Origin: Charina bottae
Taxonomy: Eukaryota; Chordata; Lepidosauria; Squamata; Charinaidae
Length of the DNA: 64,000 nucleotides
NCBI GenBank assembly: GCA_023362775.1
Contig: JALMGJ010000020.1
Span: 6,637,501 to 6,701,500, forward strand
Direction of reading: 5' to 3'
Of this stretch, positions 1-14,500 are shown one piece after another (position 1 is the first letter of the stretch; each line of letters starts with the position of its first letter). A model generated the notes under the pieces. It was not told the DNA's origin and made no database searches. It saw nothing but the letters and a program-made list of their open reading frames with translations. The translations under genes were made by a program, and so were the position numbers.

Positions 1-1740
1 GGGAAGGAGGGGGGGGGGTTCTAATACTTGCAAAACAATTGTGAATATAAGGCATTGCAATCCAAAGCTGTTGGTTTACTAGTTTATGTAAAATTATTCC
101 TGTATTCCTCCATTTCTGTCTGCCTCTGCCTTTCATACACATACTTCCAAAGATTTGTGCATTAGAAGAATAAATTTGCTCGGTAGGCAGTTTGTTCAAT
201 GTGCAACTACAGAAATAATTCAGCCATTCATGGATCTCCCCTCCGAGCCAAACCTGTCTGCATTTGATTTTTAATAGTGCATTTGCAAACATCTTCAGAC
301 AGAGATACAATTCAGCACTAGGATTTTGAACCTTTAAAATAAGTCATAGAAAAGTAACATTAACTAATACGGCTCTTTTTGCAGCTGGTGAGAAGTACCT
401 AAGAAAGCCTGAGCGTTTTTAACAAGGATGATTACTAAACATATCCCTATTGCAAACACTCATAAAAAGCCAAGACTGGTCTGGACTTTACCCCAACATC
501 TCTGAATTATAAGATCTATTATACCTTTGTAATTTCTGTTCTTGTGAAAAATATCAAGAAATGAGAAACAGGCCATTTTGTTACCTTTGACTGGGTAACA
601 TGCCCACTTCAGCCTGAGGTGCAGACATGCTGGAGAGATGGCTGGAGAATCGCCTCCTCCCAATGGTACCCATAAGGTATGCTTCCTGTTCACTTACCAC
701 ACTGGGCATGCTCACTGAGTCATCTGAAAGGAATCCAGAAGAAAGAATGAACAGTCCTTCATTTGGGACTTCAGGGGTTAGCCTGACAGGTGATGATAAC
801 TTCTTCTGTAGATGACCCTTTGGCTAGTAATGCCAAGCCTGTCATGGCTGCCAGTGCTCAAGCCTGCAAAAGCAGGGACACACCACCTATCTTATAACTT
901 GCCATTTATTTAGCATGTGGAGTCTCTGAGCCTGGTTGTTTCCTTGCAAACATTTCATTACCCAACTAGGTAACATCATCAGTGTGAGTGAGTGTGGCGT
1001 TTGCACTCTGTTTATATATAGTGGCTTGCCCTGCCAGCTTTGTGGGGGGGGGGGTCCCTCCTATTTGGCTTGTGTGTGTGTGTGTGTGACTCTTCCCCCT
1101 TTTCTCTGCAAGCTCAAGGCAATGTACACAAGGTCTCCCCTAATTTGACCCCCAGAACAACAGCACTATGCATTAAACTAGGTTAAGACTAGTCCCAAGT
1201 TTTCAGGTTTGCTGAATGGAGTTGTAAACTTGGGTCTCCTTGGTCAAAGTCTTAACTCCTTAATCCCTATTCTACAATAGCTCTAAAAGCCTTCCTAGTT
1301 AATATGAAATCCAAAGTGACTTCAGAAAGAAAAAAAGTGCTAAAAATACAACTGAAGAACCTGATCGTTTGATGCTTTTTTAACTTGAGCAATTTAAGGA
1401 AATTTAAGAATAGATGCCAAACGAGATCAGACGGTACATGTGTAAACACTTATTTGGCCCAGTCACATAGAGAACAAAGAGTCGGGGTCGAGGAAAAGAG
1501 TTGATGCATGTGAGAGGCGTGAAGAGCTCCTCTGATTCCCGCCTTCCTGTGCCTTAATGCCCTGCCATCACTGTCCCCAGCCCTTTTCTAGCCAAAGGGA
1601 AATAAACAGGAAGTCTGCTACAGAGGGAAATATGGGACGAGGGGGACACTCCAGCTCTGCATCAAGATTCCTGACTGAGCAGGAGGTGGGACTGCAAGGC
1701 CAAAATGGGCACTATCATGTTTAGGTTGGTGAATCCTTAC
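1..1740. other. UNC80 intron, 3' side, partial
   Basis: No exon seen. It starts with a G-rich run, has a half-copy of the foldback repeat (about 918-1048), a G11 run at about 1043-1054 and a (GT)9 at 1071-1088. The next UNC80 exon expected from the family is not present. Confidence 0.6.
918..1048 (-). repeat. Dispersed repeat, single arm related to the 6.1-kb foldback
   Basis: Its reverse complement lines up with 6109-6235: a TATATAAAC box, GCAAAC-CCAC, then GATGTTACCTAGTTGGGTAATGAAA and GCAAGGAAACAACCAGGCTC. This makes it a family with at least two copies here. I do not know its name. Confidence 0.6.
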
Positions 1741-1920
1741 TTTCTTCATCTTCTTCATCTGTCCTGCTTAAAGTATCCTGGGAGGCCTGCTGAGAAGGCT
1801 CACTATCCTGTTCCCAGACGGTTCCCGTGCCAGTATTGGAGCGGGACATAGTGGCAAGGCTCAGTCGATAGGCAGAGGTGGAGGTTCCCACAGTGCTGAT
1901 GGAGGTCTTCCCTTGGTAAG
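1741..1920 (-). CDS. UNC80: UNC80 exon 33 (last in window)
   Basis: 180 nt: 2 nt completing Ala, 59 codons and 1 nt: YQGKTSISTVGTSTSAYRLS, LATMSRSNTGTGTVWEQDSE and PSQQASQDTLSRTDEEDEE. This is a Ser/Thr-rich linker with an acidic end. Acceptor TTTTAG, donor GTAAGG. The remaining C-terminal exons are beyond the left edge. Confidence 0.96.
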
Positions 1921-2012
1921 CTAAAAGAAGGGTTGGGGGCAAGGGAATGACAATTATGCTAGTGGAAAAGAATAATGTTACCAAGAAGCCATTCTATTTA
2001 AGCGCATAGCCT

Positions 2013-2043
<31 letters not shown>

Positions 2044-5000
2044 TTTCCAACTTATATCACCGCCCATCTCCCCCCACAAGGGGATTCTGGGCGGTTTGCA
2101 AAGCAAAAGGAAGGCCATGTGATACTGAGCCATCAGCTGTAGAGTGTGAAGGATTAACAGTGTGGGTAAAGAAAGGAGAAGCTTTCCTTTGAGATGTACT
2201 TAGTTTAATTCCATGTTCCTATGAAATCATTCATCATTGGCGATCACTCGTAGCCGAGTAAGATTGTCTTCCAAAGGTAAAATTTTAACAGTGGAACCGT
2301 AAGTGGCTATAAAGGCCAATTCTGGATCCGCACAACCTCCCACAATGAGGGATAGCAAGAAACCCTCTGCGGGGGGAGATGGGCGGTGATATAAGTTGGA
2401 TAAATAAATAAATAAACATCTCACCATCCTTAAAAATGCCTCATCAGAAATTATAAGCACTGGTAACCATCATACAATGTTTTTCTCCCAGTGTCATAAA
2501 TTAAACTCTAAATGACCCTTGAATCACCACCACCATCATTCAAGTTTACAACTGCTTGTAATCTTGAATGAGGATTCCCACATCATTTATCAAAGTTCAG
2601 GTTTCTCAGTCTGAATTCTATTCAATTCTATAATTTCCATCTATAATATGAGTTTGAGGAGAAGAAAAAAACACCTGGGTTTTTGGTGTGATGCTGGCAT
2701 TGACATGTTCTCGTCTGATCAAATCTTTCCTACTCTGTTTGCATCACCTTCAACCTGCCTTTTCCCCCAGTGTCCTCACCTGATCCACTATGCACAGCCT
2801 CCTTGAGGATCTTCAGTTCATTATTGAATTCTGCAATGAGAGAGCTCTTACAAAGAGGGCGGGGGATGAAGCGCCGCTCCAGCTGGTCAGCAATGTGTTG
2901 TCGGGCAGTCAGTTCCTCATGATTCTCAGCTGGCTGGGCTAGCAACTGAGGATGACAGTGGTAGGGGACAGCCATGAAGACTAAAAAATCATACATGCTA
3001 TGAATACATCTACAGAACGACTCTTCTTAGCCATTTTCATGAGGCCTGTCCTTTACAAACCCACAGTGAAACAGGCATGCTAATTTGCAAACCACTACTT
3101 TTGAAACTGAATTTTTGAACTTGAGGCGTACTGCTCCTATTTGCAAGAGTGCCTTACCACAAAGGACTGTCTTGTCCCTACCAGAGCAATAATAAACCCT
3201 GTTTGCAATGTCATTTCATAAAGAAATTGTGACTAATATCAATTGTGGATTACCTTGCATTGAATGAAGGGGCGAAGAAGTACAAAAATAGGAATTCGAG
3301 TGCGAACAATAAAATCCAGGAAATCCCATAGGGCCAGCCCTCCAACTTTTCGCAAAGCCATCTCTTTGACTTGCAGACTCAGCCAATACCACTGGCTACC
3401 AAGCTGCCGCTCAAAACAAACAAGGATCACCTTCAAAGCTAAAAAATGAAACAGATGAGTCAGAAAAATTAAAGAACAGTATAGCGGTAAGAGCCCATGT
3501 GTCCTTGCACATTCAAGATTTGGAATCAACTTTTTTGAGAGGAAAACATTATTGCAATCCTATAAGACCGATCCCAGATTTCATTGCCAGACGGAAATTC
3601 TCACTCACCCAGGTAGGCCGCTTGACTAGTGGATTCAGCTAGCCCCTCCTTACGCAGGTCCTTCCCTGCATCTCCTGGAGTGGAGCAGTGGGCAGGGGAG
3701 CTCTCCAACATGAAGTTCTTACTGCGTGAAGTGCTAATAATGCGAGGCGGCAGTAAAATGTTAATGACTGTCTGGAGCAGCAGGAGAACTTCAGGCTGCT
3801 CCAGCCAAGGGCTGTCTGCATGATATCAAAAGGAAAAGACAAAGAGCAGATCAGACTTTGATTCCCAGAAAAGATTCAACACCGCATGACGAAACATGAA
3901 CATTCTGTAAGCCACAGTCGGTTTCCCTACCTTTTCCTTCTGTAAGCAAAAGACAAAGTTATCCGGGAACAAATACAACAATACAAGACAAAGAAATCAT
4001 GCTCTTCCTTGGTGTACATTTCCCACACTACCTTATATTTGGTTCTGACCCTTAAGAAGTGGCGCTCATGCTGGACTTCACCATGTCCTCTCTGGGCTTG
4101 CTACCTAAGACAAGTACAGGGGCCCTTGAACAGCTAAGGACCAAGCCGTACCTCCCGTGCACCCTGTTACGTGGCAGACCAGAGCCCAGCCACAAGCGTG
4201 AATGAATCCTTTGGAACAAAATCAGATGCACTGCAGACACGGTCATATTAAGTAAGAGAGTTTAAACCATACAAGAAGAGTAGCCTATGTAGAAGCTGTG
4301 TGGTTTTCTTGTTTGTCCCCATTTTGTTCTTACACAGAGGTGAATTTTTGCTTTGTCCGGCCTGCTCTGTCATTCTCCTGATTTCAAAAAGGGGAGCTCC
4401 TCTGTCAAAGATTTAATTCAGAAAACACAGCTGAAATGAGAGAAGGACACTACAACACACCAATTTTCTCATCCAAGTCCCCAACAAACCCTACTGACAG
4501 CACACCGGTGAAAGAATGCTTGTATCGAAAGAAACATGAAGGTATAACAAAGCACAAACACCGCTGTTTCAGAGAGGCAGGCGGGAGGGGGAAACAAAAG
4601 AATCTTTCTGTTAATCAGACCTTTGCTTCCTGATCCTACTGTGAGCACAAATGGAATCAGTAGATTTAAAAGCATTCCTTCCCTTCTCTCCTGATTGGTG
4701 AATGGGGAGATCACATGGCTTAAGGGAAAATCTTCTTTCAAAGCCTGTGCAGTGATAATAAAAAAAGATTAAATATTAATTAATATTGGCAGATTGAAAG
4801 AGGGAAACTGGCTTTAAAAAATTGGATCCACAGACACTTGTTTACCCAATACACTACAGGAACATGTTGTGTCCACCTCTGGATGGGTTCACCACCTTAG
4901 ATGAAGTCATTGAAAGAGGCAAATTCTGGCTTCAACATAATCAATTGATTAACCATTCAAGATTTTGAGCTCATTGACCACTTTGTTTTACCCTAAATGA

Positions 5001-5542
5001 TTTCCCAGCAGATCGTATACTGATAATTACCTATGCCAACGCAAGCCAAAAGGTCTGAAATAAAAAACTCTAGCAAAAATGCAAGGGAAAGCATTTTAGT
5101 CATTTTTTAAAAATCACTATGTCTCTCTGAAAATGTACATTTGGAAGACAGTACTAATTGTTTTGCTTTGATCCTGATTCTCCCAAGTGCCAAAGATTGG
5201 ACAGATAGGGAACTGGAGCAGAAAACCTACATCTGTACTTAAAAAATTGTGATATCTTTGGCCTTCTCACCTTAACTTAATATCATCGAAGAACTACCCC
5301 CTCCCCCAAACACAAAACTTGCATTTTCCAAGGTAGGAGCAATGCAGTGTAGAATCCCAAGGTACTTCTCAGAGTTTAGGCTATTAAAAGAGTATACTTG
5401 ATAATGAATATTTTTAAAAGAATTAACATCAGCTTTTATACTTTATACAGTATCTATTCTGTTAACCAGATTTCATTTGACTCTGATATAAGTCCCAGAT
5501 CGTCTACCTGATGGAAATAATTAATAATTAAGTAATTAAAAG

Positions 5543-5573
<31 letters not shown>

Positions 5574-8500
5574 TGAAAGGAAAGAAAAGCTGTCAATTCA
5601 CTTCTGGAAATCTGGGATAATAAACTGATAAGCAATATCTTCTAGAGTTAATAAATGTTTATGAGTGGGTATGCAAACTTGAAATTAAATAGAATACTTC
5701 AAAGGGCAGAACGTAAAAATACCTGATCCTCAGATTCATATAAAGCACTTCCATGAAATTAGTTTTAGCCTTTCAGATTCACAGCCTACAAAAGACTTAT
5801 TGCTTCAGCGTTTTCTTCAGCTAAGTAGCAAGAATGAATAATGCTTGTCTAGATTCCCGAGAAGCACAGTTCTCTCTCATGTCAGGCCTTTGGTTGGTTT
5901 CAGTCTGCACGATTCCAAAGTGACTCACTGGAATTATGCTAAATTGACACCCACCGAAGGCCTGGAGAGTTGCTAAATGCTGAGATACCAAACTTCAGCA
6001 TATCTACCAATCGAAGAGAATATTTGTAGCTCAGGGTTGAACTGTGGAGTCTTTGGTGCTCTCTGAGCCTTGTTGTTTTCTTGCAGATGTTTCATTGCCA
6101 GACTAGCAGGTCAAGCCATGGTATATAAACTGAGAGCAAACACCACTCCCTTTTCGCACTGAAGATGTTGCCTAGTCTGGCAATGAAACGTCTGCAAGAA
6201 AACAACAAGGCTCAGAGAGCACCAAGGACTCCACAGTTCAGCAAATGTATGGGGAAGTACGAATTTTGCCTCACAGTTTTTGCCCAGCTTTCGCAGAAAA
6301 GAAAAGAACACCAGTGAACCGGTGTCTCAACCACATGAGAAGCAAAGCCTGTCTAACAGGCAAGGCAGTCACACCTGAATCTGCAATGCTACAAGCCGGA
6401 CAACAGCTGTGCTGAAGGGTAGAGGTGGCGAGAGATAAGGGCTGAGATGAAGAAGGGGTAATCCATCGGCCACACTGGAAGGTCCTACTACTCCCATCAC
6501 CTGCAATACAAACACAGCACATCACCTTGACCAACTATTACAATTCCATCCATGCCATACCCTCCAATGTTAATGAGGTGCACACTTCAGATAGCGCAAG
6601 AATGGGATGCTCAGGGCCCTCCACATGCCTTGCGGTAGCTGGGGTCAAAAAGGGAAAGGAGTGGTTCTAGCAGGAGATGGATGGGAAGGAAACGGCGCTA
6701 CTACAGGGTCAGCAGAAGGACTGGACAGAAGGCACAGGGAATCAGCACAATTAAGAATGTACCCAGTACTAGCACTGAATACCCAGCACTGTACTGGCAG
6801 AATAGGTGGGGTTGGAGGGTATGCCATGTAGTTACTGTACTCAATGGAAACATGTACTTGAAATCACAATGTACTAGTTGGCTTAAGTTGTTCTCTCCTT
6901 ATGTCAGAGTAATGTCCTGAGTCTGACCCAGACTGGGTTTAACACAATATTCAGACTCCCTTGTATGATTGTTCATACAATGTTCAGACTCTCCTCATGT
7001 ACAGCAATTGAACTTGCATGGGGGCAGGGGGAGGATTTCAATTGATACGGTATATTGTACAGAAGCTTTTAATGTAGAATTTATGCCAAGTATAGTTTCA
7101 GGCCATGACAAACGGCCCTCTCAAAACAAAAACAAAAACACACATACCCTAGTATCCAACGGTGTAATGGCTACTCAAAGCGATTGAGACCTACCTGCTT
7201 ACTGTAAGTGTAGGCTTTTTTAAGGACTTTGGTAGCGGCAGAAATGTATAATTTGTTATAAGTTTCTTAAGTTTTTGCCTAGCACACAGGGGTGTGCACA
7301 GAAGGGGGATTCAGAAAGTCACGAAGACAGCCACAACCACACAATTGAAGCCCTGACCCTTTTTTACATGAATCACATGCATATGACAGGTAAAAATGGG
7401 TGGGTCTCCAGTTACATAATCATGGGCATCATCTTGGCACAATTACAAGATCCTGGGCACTTTCTGACACCTCCCCACCCAAGACCTCAGCCAGCACAAG
7501 CATCAAGTTCCTGTAAATTTTAAATGCTGGATTATTAATACTGGTTGGAGGAGGATTGCAAGTGCTCATTTCTTCCAGTCTGTTTTCCATCAGCTCTGTT
7601 TGTATGTTAATAACTAGATCTTACAAGGAGAGATCTTAGGAAAAAAAACAGTACTCTCTTCCATTTGAAGGAGTGGATATTCAGTGACTAATTTCCTTTC
7701 TTTATTATTTACTAAGTTTGTATACCCGCCCAACTCCCAACAACTCTGGGCAAAGAATAACAATATTATAAGGAATAAAAACAATACAATAAAAACAAGA
7801 ACAAAGGAATAAAAGATGGCAAACTGGACAGGAGAAAAAACAAAACCCACACAACCTACAAGGGGCTTCAATCAGACTCACCAAAGGCCTGGGCAAAGAG
7901 CCAGGTCTTCAAAACACCAGCAGGGTGGGAGCCAACCAGATCTTGTGGGGGGACCTCATTCCAGAGGGCAGGCACTTTGTGATATTTAGAGCTATTTAAA
8001 AAGGTAAAGGTACCCCCCGCACATTTGTGCAGTCGTGTCCGACTCTAGGGGCCAAAGAGCCAGCGTTGTCAGAAGACGCTTCCACGGTCATGTGCCCTCA
8101 TGACGCGTGCGGAACGCTGTTACCTACCCACCGAAGTGGTACCTATTAATCTACTTGCATTTGCATGCTTTCGAATTGCTAGGTTGGCAAGAGCTGGAGC
8201 TAGTGCGGGAGCTCACTCCGCATGCAGGGCTAGGGATTCGAACCTCCGAACTTGCAATCTTCCGATCCACAAGCCTGGCGTCTTATTTACTGGGGTGCAA
8301 AACTTGTGCCTTACCAACATCTCCTTTTGCAGTCCCCAGAGCAGGTATGGCTGAAAAAGCTGACCTGATTTATTTGGGGGCTTGGGGGAATTAAGGGTCA
8401 AAATGGGAAACAACCCTTGCAGCCTTTTAACACATCACTTCACCTGAGATACCACAACTTGGAGTCTTGGGACGCTCAGTACTTCAGAATTCAGTCCTTG

Positions 8501-11500
8501 GTATGCCCCACAAATCCCGGTATGGTCCTCCAGCTGATGGAAGTTGTATACTCTTGACTCAGAACATAATAAGGCCCCTGGTGTATCAGACCAAGAGTCA
8601 TTATCGTTCAGCATCTTGTTTTTACTGTTTGGCTAACTCAGGCTGAGTTTCCTAAATTTCCTACATTCTTCAGTCCTCCAAACTGTTATCAATACCTTTT
8701 CAAACTATAGTACAGATCAATGAAAATGCCAGCAAATTTAAACCAGCACTGTATATAGGGAAATTATCCCAATTTATTAGCTTTCATTTTAACCTTATAA
8801 AAACTCAATATTTTTATCTAATGATTTACTGGAGTTCCTACTTAAATGACATTTACTATTAGGTTGGGTATTCTGGCTTGTTTGATTTTTTTAATCAAAG
8901 AAGTAACACACCTGTGAAGGATTTATCTATTGTTGAATTGTCTTTTAGGTCAGCTGTACAGAGTGATTATAACAGTTTTATACTTGTCAATGACACACCA
9001 GGTAAAATTGGCATTCCTTAATGCAATCCAGAAATATCATAGTCTTAAGAGTTAGAAGGATCTGAACATTGTATAAAGAAACCCCAAACTTTCTTTCAGC
9101 TATGGACATTACAAATGGTAAAACAAATTTATTCTAGCAATTCTTTGAGTTAATCAATAGTTGATGCCCTTTTGCAGAGCAGTGAAAATTGTTTATTTTT
9201 ACAAGGTGAGACTGAATAATGTCTCCAGTGTCCCACACCCCCTTCCAACTCCTCTACCAGGTGTATGCAGGTGTGTGCAGTACCCACCACCCCACTCTCC
9301 AACTTGCAGCCCTCAACTCTCAGCGCAACACACAGAAGTGGATTTTCAGAGTGGTGCGTGGAAAGTAGCAAAAACCAGTTTCTTTTTCATTCTCTCCCCA
9401 TGCACCACTTTGAAAATGTACTTCATTATTTCTAGTGTTATTTCAAGGAAGTTCTTTCTAGGAGTACTGAACAGGGAGTTAGTATTGTAGAAGGAAGCTT
9501 AGCAGATGTGCAGGAGATTGCCATTTTATCTACTCACCAGATTGACACAGACATTGATCAGTGACCTAAGATGAGGCAGGAAGGATATGATTGGCTGCCT
9601 CTGAAGTGTCAAACAAACCCCTTCAATCAAATTGCTGGCGGGCTCCCATTCAACCTGTCTCCTAGAACACAACGGTAGGTGCCATTAGATGGTTGGCCCA
9701 CAAAAAGGTGACTGAGAGATAGGAACACCAAGGAAAGTTCAAAATAAAGGAGATCTCAGATGGCAACAACCTGTATCACAATGTAATCATTTTACCGATT
9801 ATTCAGAAGACAGTTTGAATAAAAAGCATTGTAGAAAAAAGTGACCCTGTAAAATGCTCAGGTTACCAACCAAACATACACGAGTGAGAAAAATGAGCAT
9901 GGGCACATCACACTCCTTACTTTTATAAAGGTAAATCCTAGCAAATGAAGCAAATTTCTAATGTCTAGCTGTTTACAAGCTCTAAATATTCTGAGAAATT
10001 CAATTCTAGATGTACATGTTCATCGTCTCAACAATATCACTGGTTACAATAAATCATTGAACTCTGGAGTCTACTAAACAGCTCTCTGAGACTCAGAACA
10101 GCCTTTTACATTTGGCTATAGCAGGACATCCTTCATGTTTTGCTGAGTTACTTGTATGTTGGCAAAGACCCATGCTTTGCAGGCATTGCAAACATGGCCC
10201 ACTCTTGGTTCAGTGGTCATGTGGTCATGTAGTTGATGTTTCACAACTGTAGGTCACCCAAGAAAATATAGTGCAGTTCTTCATTAAATACTGACAGGCA
10301 ATCTGACTGAATGATCCATGATTTATTTCTGCTTTATTGAATCTAACCATTTAAACGTTAGGCAGATAAGTTGTAGAGAAGCACTATATGAAAATGAATT
10401 AACAAGAATTGGTCTGAATAGGCATGATATATATACCAGCTTTACCTCCATTTGATTTCTAAAACGCAAATCTAAATTCTTCTCTCTTTGGGAAAAAAAT
10501 ATTTATGAATTTTGCCTATCCAGAGAAAGATAATAATTTTGGAATTTTGAAATATATATTAAAATTCATCAGATCCTTTACTACATGTGCACATGTTACA
10601 TACAGATATTCAACAGGTTAGTTCAGATGAGAGTATGGGATTACCACTGGATGCAAAATCATAAAGTGCTATGCATATATCCAATTGCATTCACCCCACA
10701 GGGTAGTTTTAGTATGGAAAGTAGAGTGAGAACACTGTATACTTGTGATGCAAAACTTTTTTTTCTTCATGGATGTTCATGAACTCCCTAGGATATTTCT
10801 GTAAATATTCTTAAGTTTTAGAGATTAATGTGGTATTTGCAATAAATAAATTAATACTCCAGCATTTGGTGAATGTAAAGACAATATTGCTGTTTCATAT
10901 CCAGTGATATGAAGAGAAGACATAATTACCCTTTCAGTTGCTTTTATATTGCAGTTCCAGCCCCTGTTCACCCATAGTCGAGTTCCTTTCCATATTGATG
11001 CTTAAAAAGAAGTCAGGAGATTTGGAGTACCAGAAATTTGTTTATTTCTTCCAGAATTCATTCATGTGGCTGATATTCTCAGATCAAGAAAATTATAGGA
11101 AAAAAACCAAAGGTTTGCTAATGGACTTGGAAATATAGGCAAATCTAAAATTCTCCAAGGATGAGCATGTAGATCTTTCATAGAAACATTGAGTTGGAAC
11201 TGGACTATGAAAAGCAATAGTGATCAGAAATTGCAAACAAGATTATCCTAGGCAACATAGAGGGAACTCTGACTTCATACATATTCAAGTTTGTGTGTGC
11301 TGGAGAGAAGGAAGGTGTACTCAGCTCCCGAAGCTCATTTTTAAGCCATGTTTTATGAAGCCGGGAATGACTACCTGCACCCACCAATGTCTCTGTATCC
11401 CAGTCCTTTCTTATGACAAGAAATCGCTATAATTAGTAGATTTGCTGAATTGGCAATTAGAAATTGGGTTTGTCCTGCTAATGAGACAGCACTTTCCAAA

Positions 11501-14500
11501 AGTAAAGAGGGAATGAAGCATTAAACAATTCCCAAGGGTTGGAAAATTGATTGAGAATTAGATAGAGAGCAGGCAGAATATGCAACTATTTCTGTCGACC
11601 ATGTCTTTTGACCTATGAAAACGTTATGAAAATGAAATGAGAAAAAACAATGTTAATATGCAAAGATCAAAGAATGCATTCTCTGCATATTTGCTTACAA
11701 GCAATAATTAACTAAGAAACCTAAAGAGAGTATCAAACAGGATTCTAACCCTTTAAAATCTAAAAAATATATGGTGATGAACACTTCCATGGGCCTGGTT
11801 CCACTTCCTCAAACAAACCTCAAAGGCTACCTTAAATTTTACATGACCTGTTCCAAGTTATTTGCCATTCTAGTTTGTACGTGCTGCATACTTCTGTTCA
11901 TCTAAGGTACTACCTAAAGAACTTGCCAGTGTTTCTGCAAATCAAGTGATTAATCTGAGGCTAAAGTAAGCTAATATAGCTAAAACATGCTAGGAAACCC
12001 TGCGTTTGGATCACACAGTTAACTATGAGGAAGGCTACTGATTGTGCTCCTCATGGACACTGGCCTCATTTGAGCAGCACAGCATAAAAACATCTATCCA
12101 AAACTTCTTTAGGGCTTACTTTTGGAAGCAAAAGGGTGTTCCTTGATTCATTTAAAGTTTGTTTTATGGAGACAGAAGTATACCGCAGAGAACATTATTA
12201 CAAATAGCAATTTCCTAGCTGTCGTCTGAACACACATATATCTTTCTAAACAAGGGTTCATGATGCGAGAGACAGAACTTACTGTATATATATTTTGAAT
12301 TCTTAAAATCACAGAGGATCATTTGATATAATTTTAGAAATTCCCAAAGAAGCAAACATATCTATATTAGACACTGCAATTCTTGTGACTCTTCACAAAA
12401 GATGCATTTCTGCTACTATTGTTTCCCAGTATGATCACAGGCCCATATGCCAATAGACGAAATACATTTTTAAATATTTGCTGTAAGAGTTCAGTGTGGC
12501 AACCACTGTCAATAAAACAACATACCCTTCCTTCCTTCAAGGCTTGCAATATCCGAAACCATAGATTTCTGTCATACACGCTTACCTCAAAGTAGGCATC
12601 TTGTGAATTTTATTGAACATACGATCCAGTCTTTTCAAGATGAGGATAAGGGCAGGCCTCACTGCCTCAGCAGTCCAGTCGGTGATGGGCAGCATTTCCA
12701 TGATGTACCGCCGGAGCCCACGGCTCTCCATCGTCTGGGTGTCATAAGGTGCCAGCTTCAGAAGGGAATGTGCGATCTCTGCCAATCTAAAACCATTGCT
12801 CGTTAAGAGGAAAATCTGGATTCTGCAACGTGAGCTCTTTTGAGAAAGTGATGAATTTTGTGTCATGGAAAAACACACTCCCATTAAATAAAATGCTACA
12901 TAGTCCAAGAAGACAATTGACCACCACACTCGTGATTATCACTGTCTGATGCAGCCTTCTCACCCTGATGCACTCTAGAGATGTGGCAATCAAAAGGCTA
13001 TGATGGCAAAATACTACAGGAATTTGATATCCAACGTATCAGGAGGACACACCAGGCTAAGGAAGACTGACCTAACTCATATCTAACATTTTAAATACTT
13101 TTTTGAAATGTAAAAATATTTATCTAAATGAATCATGCATACATGCACATAAATCATATAAATGTTATAATGGCTTAAGTAAATAGCGGTATTTCTTGTA
13201 TCCATACTACATTCTTCATACGTTTGTTACACAGTAGATTTATTAGACAGAGGAACCATATTATTCATTTTCTTAGTTTTATATATTATATGCAATAACA
13301 TATAAAATTATTATCTAAAGGATGGGGAAAATATTAGAGCAGTATAATAGTACCAAGTTTTAAAGTAGGATGTTTATGTGTTGCTGTTGTACTGATCCCT
13401 ACCTGTCTAGCCTTCTCATACTGTTTTGTTTACTGATATATATGTGATTTAGTATTATATTAAGCATAATTACATCTATATGTCTAATTTTCAGACATTT
13501 CTGATATTTTGAGTATTGAAAGGCAAGCACAATATTATCCACTAATCTATTATTAAAACAGAAGAATTCCCCCCCCCCCTTAGGAAAACTAAAGGAGTCA
13601 CAAAGTTAATGATAATCAGAGGATATATCTTGCAATATTCTACTAGTTATCAATTCAATAAAGTCTATTCTAATAATAGAAATGCAAATGCATTTTATAA
13701 TCTGCTCTACCGTCTTCCCGAGTATCAGTGACAGCCTGATACCTATAGTTCCCAGGATCTTCCTTTCCCCTCTCTGTGAAGACAGAGGCAATGTTTGCCC
13801 TCTTCCTGTTGTCTGGCACTTCACCCCTTCTCCAGATTTTCTCAAAGATGATGGACCAAGGTTGGGCCAATCAGCAAGTTCCTTCAGTAACTAGAATGCA
13901 TTTCCTTTTGTTCTGTTTCCTTCCATTTTGAGCCTGAAGTCCCTTTTGTTGTTCTTACCATTCTTGGCTTAGCTGAGATTTGACCTTTCTGTATAATCTC
14001 TACAGTACCAATTTATCTTCCTTGTGATCTGTCCCTATTACCATCTCTTTAGATGTGTGCCATTTTTTTGTTCTCATTATCTTCATTCATCTTTTTGTGC
14101 AGCCGTACTGGCTTCTTTCATTATTTCTCCCCTCATTGTAATTGTTGGCAATGGTGCTTTTAATATCTGCAGTTTTTCCCTTTTCCCCTTTACTTCCACT
14201 TCCTTGTCAAAATCTTCCCTACTGAAGAGGAAAGGGCAGTACACCTACTTGTGCCCTCCTTGACTCTGAAGGTAAAAGTTGTCAGCAAGACAAATAGGAG
14301 TGTCTTGATTAGAAAATTGGATTTGCCATGGTCAGCAGAGAGTGGACTCAGCAGGGAAGCCCATCAGTTGCTGCACTTGGCTACTGCGGCAGAGCAATAA
14401 ACTTTACACCCCAAACAATGTTTAGCATTGAGTCAACCTAGAATAAGAACAGGATACCCTATCTAAATGGAGAATTGCACAAGCACTACAGAAACACCTA

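Noticed and set aside
9161..9490. 109-codon plus-strand open frame in the intron between exons 27 and 28
   Set aside because: It spans a small foldback, has no family resemblance and ends just before exon 27. Taken as chance.
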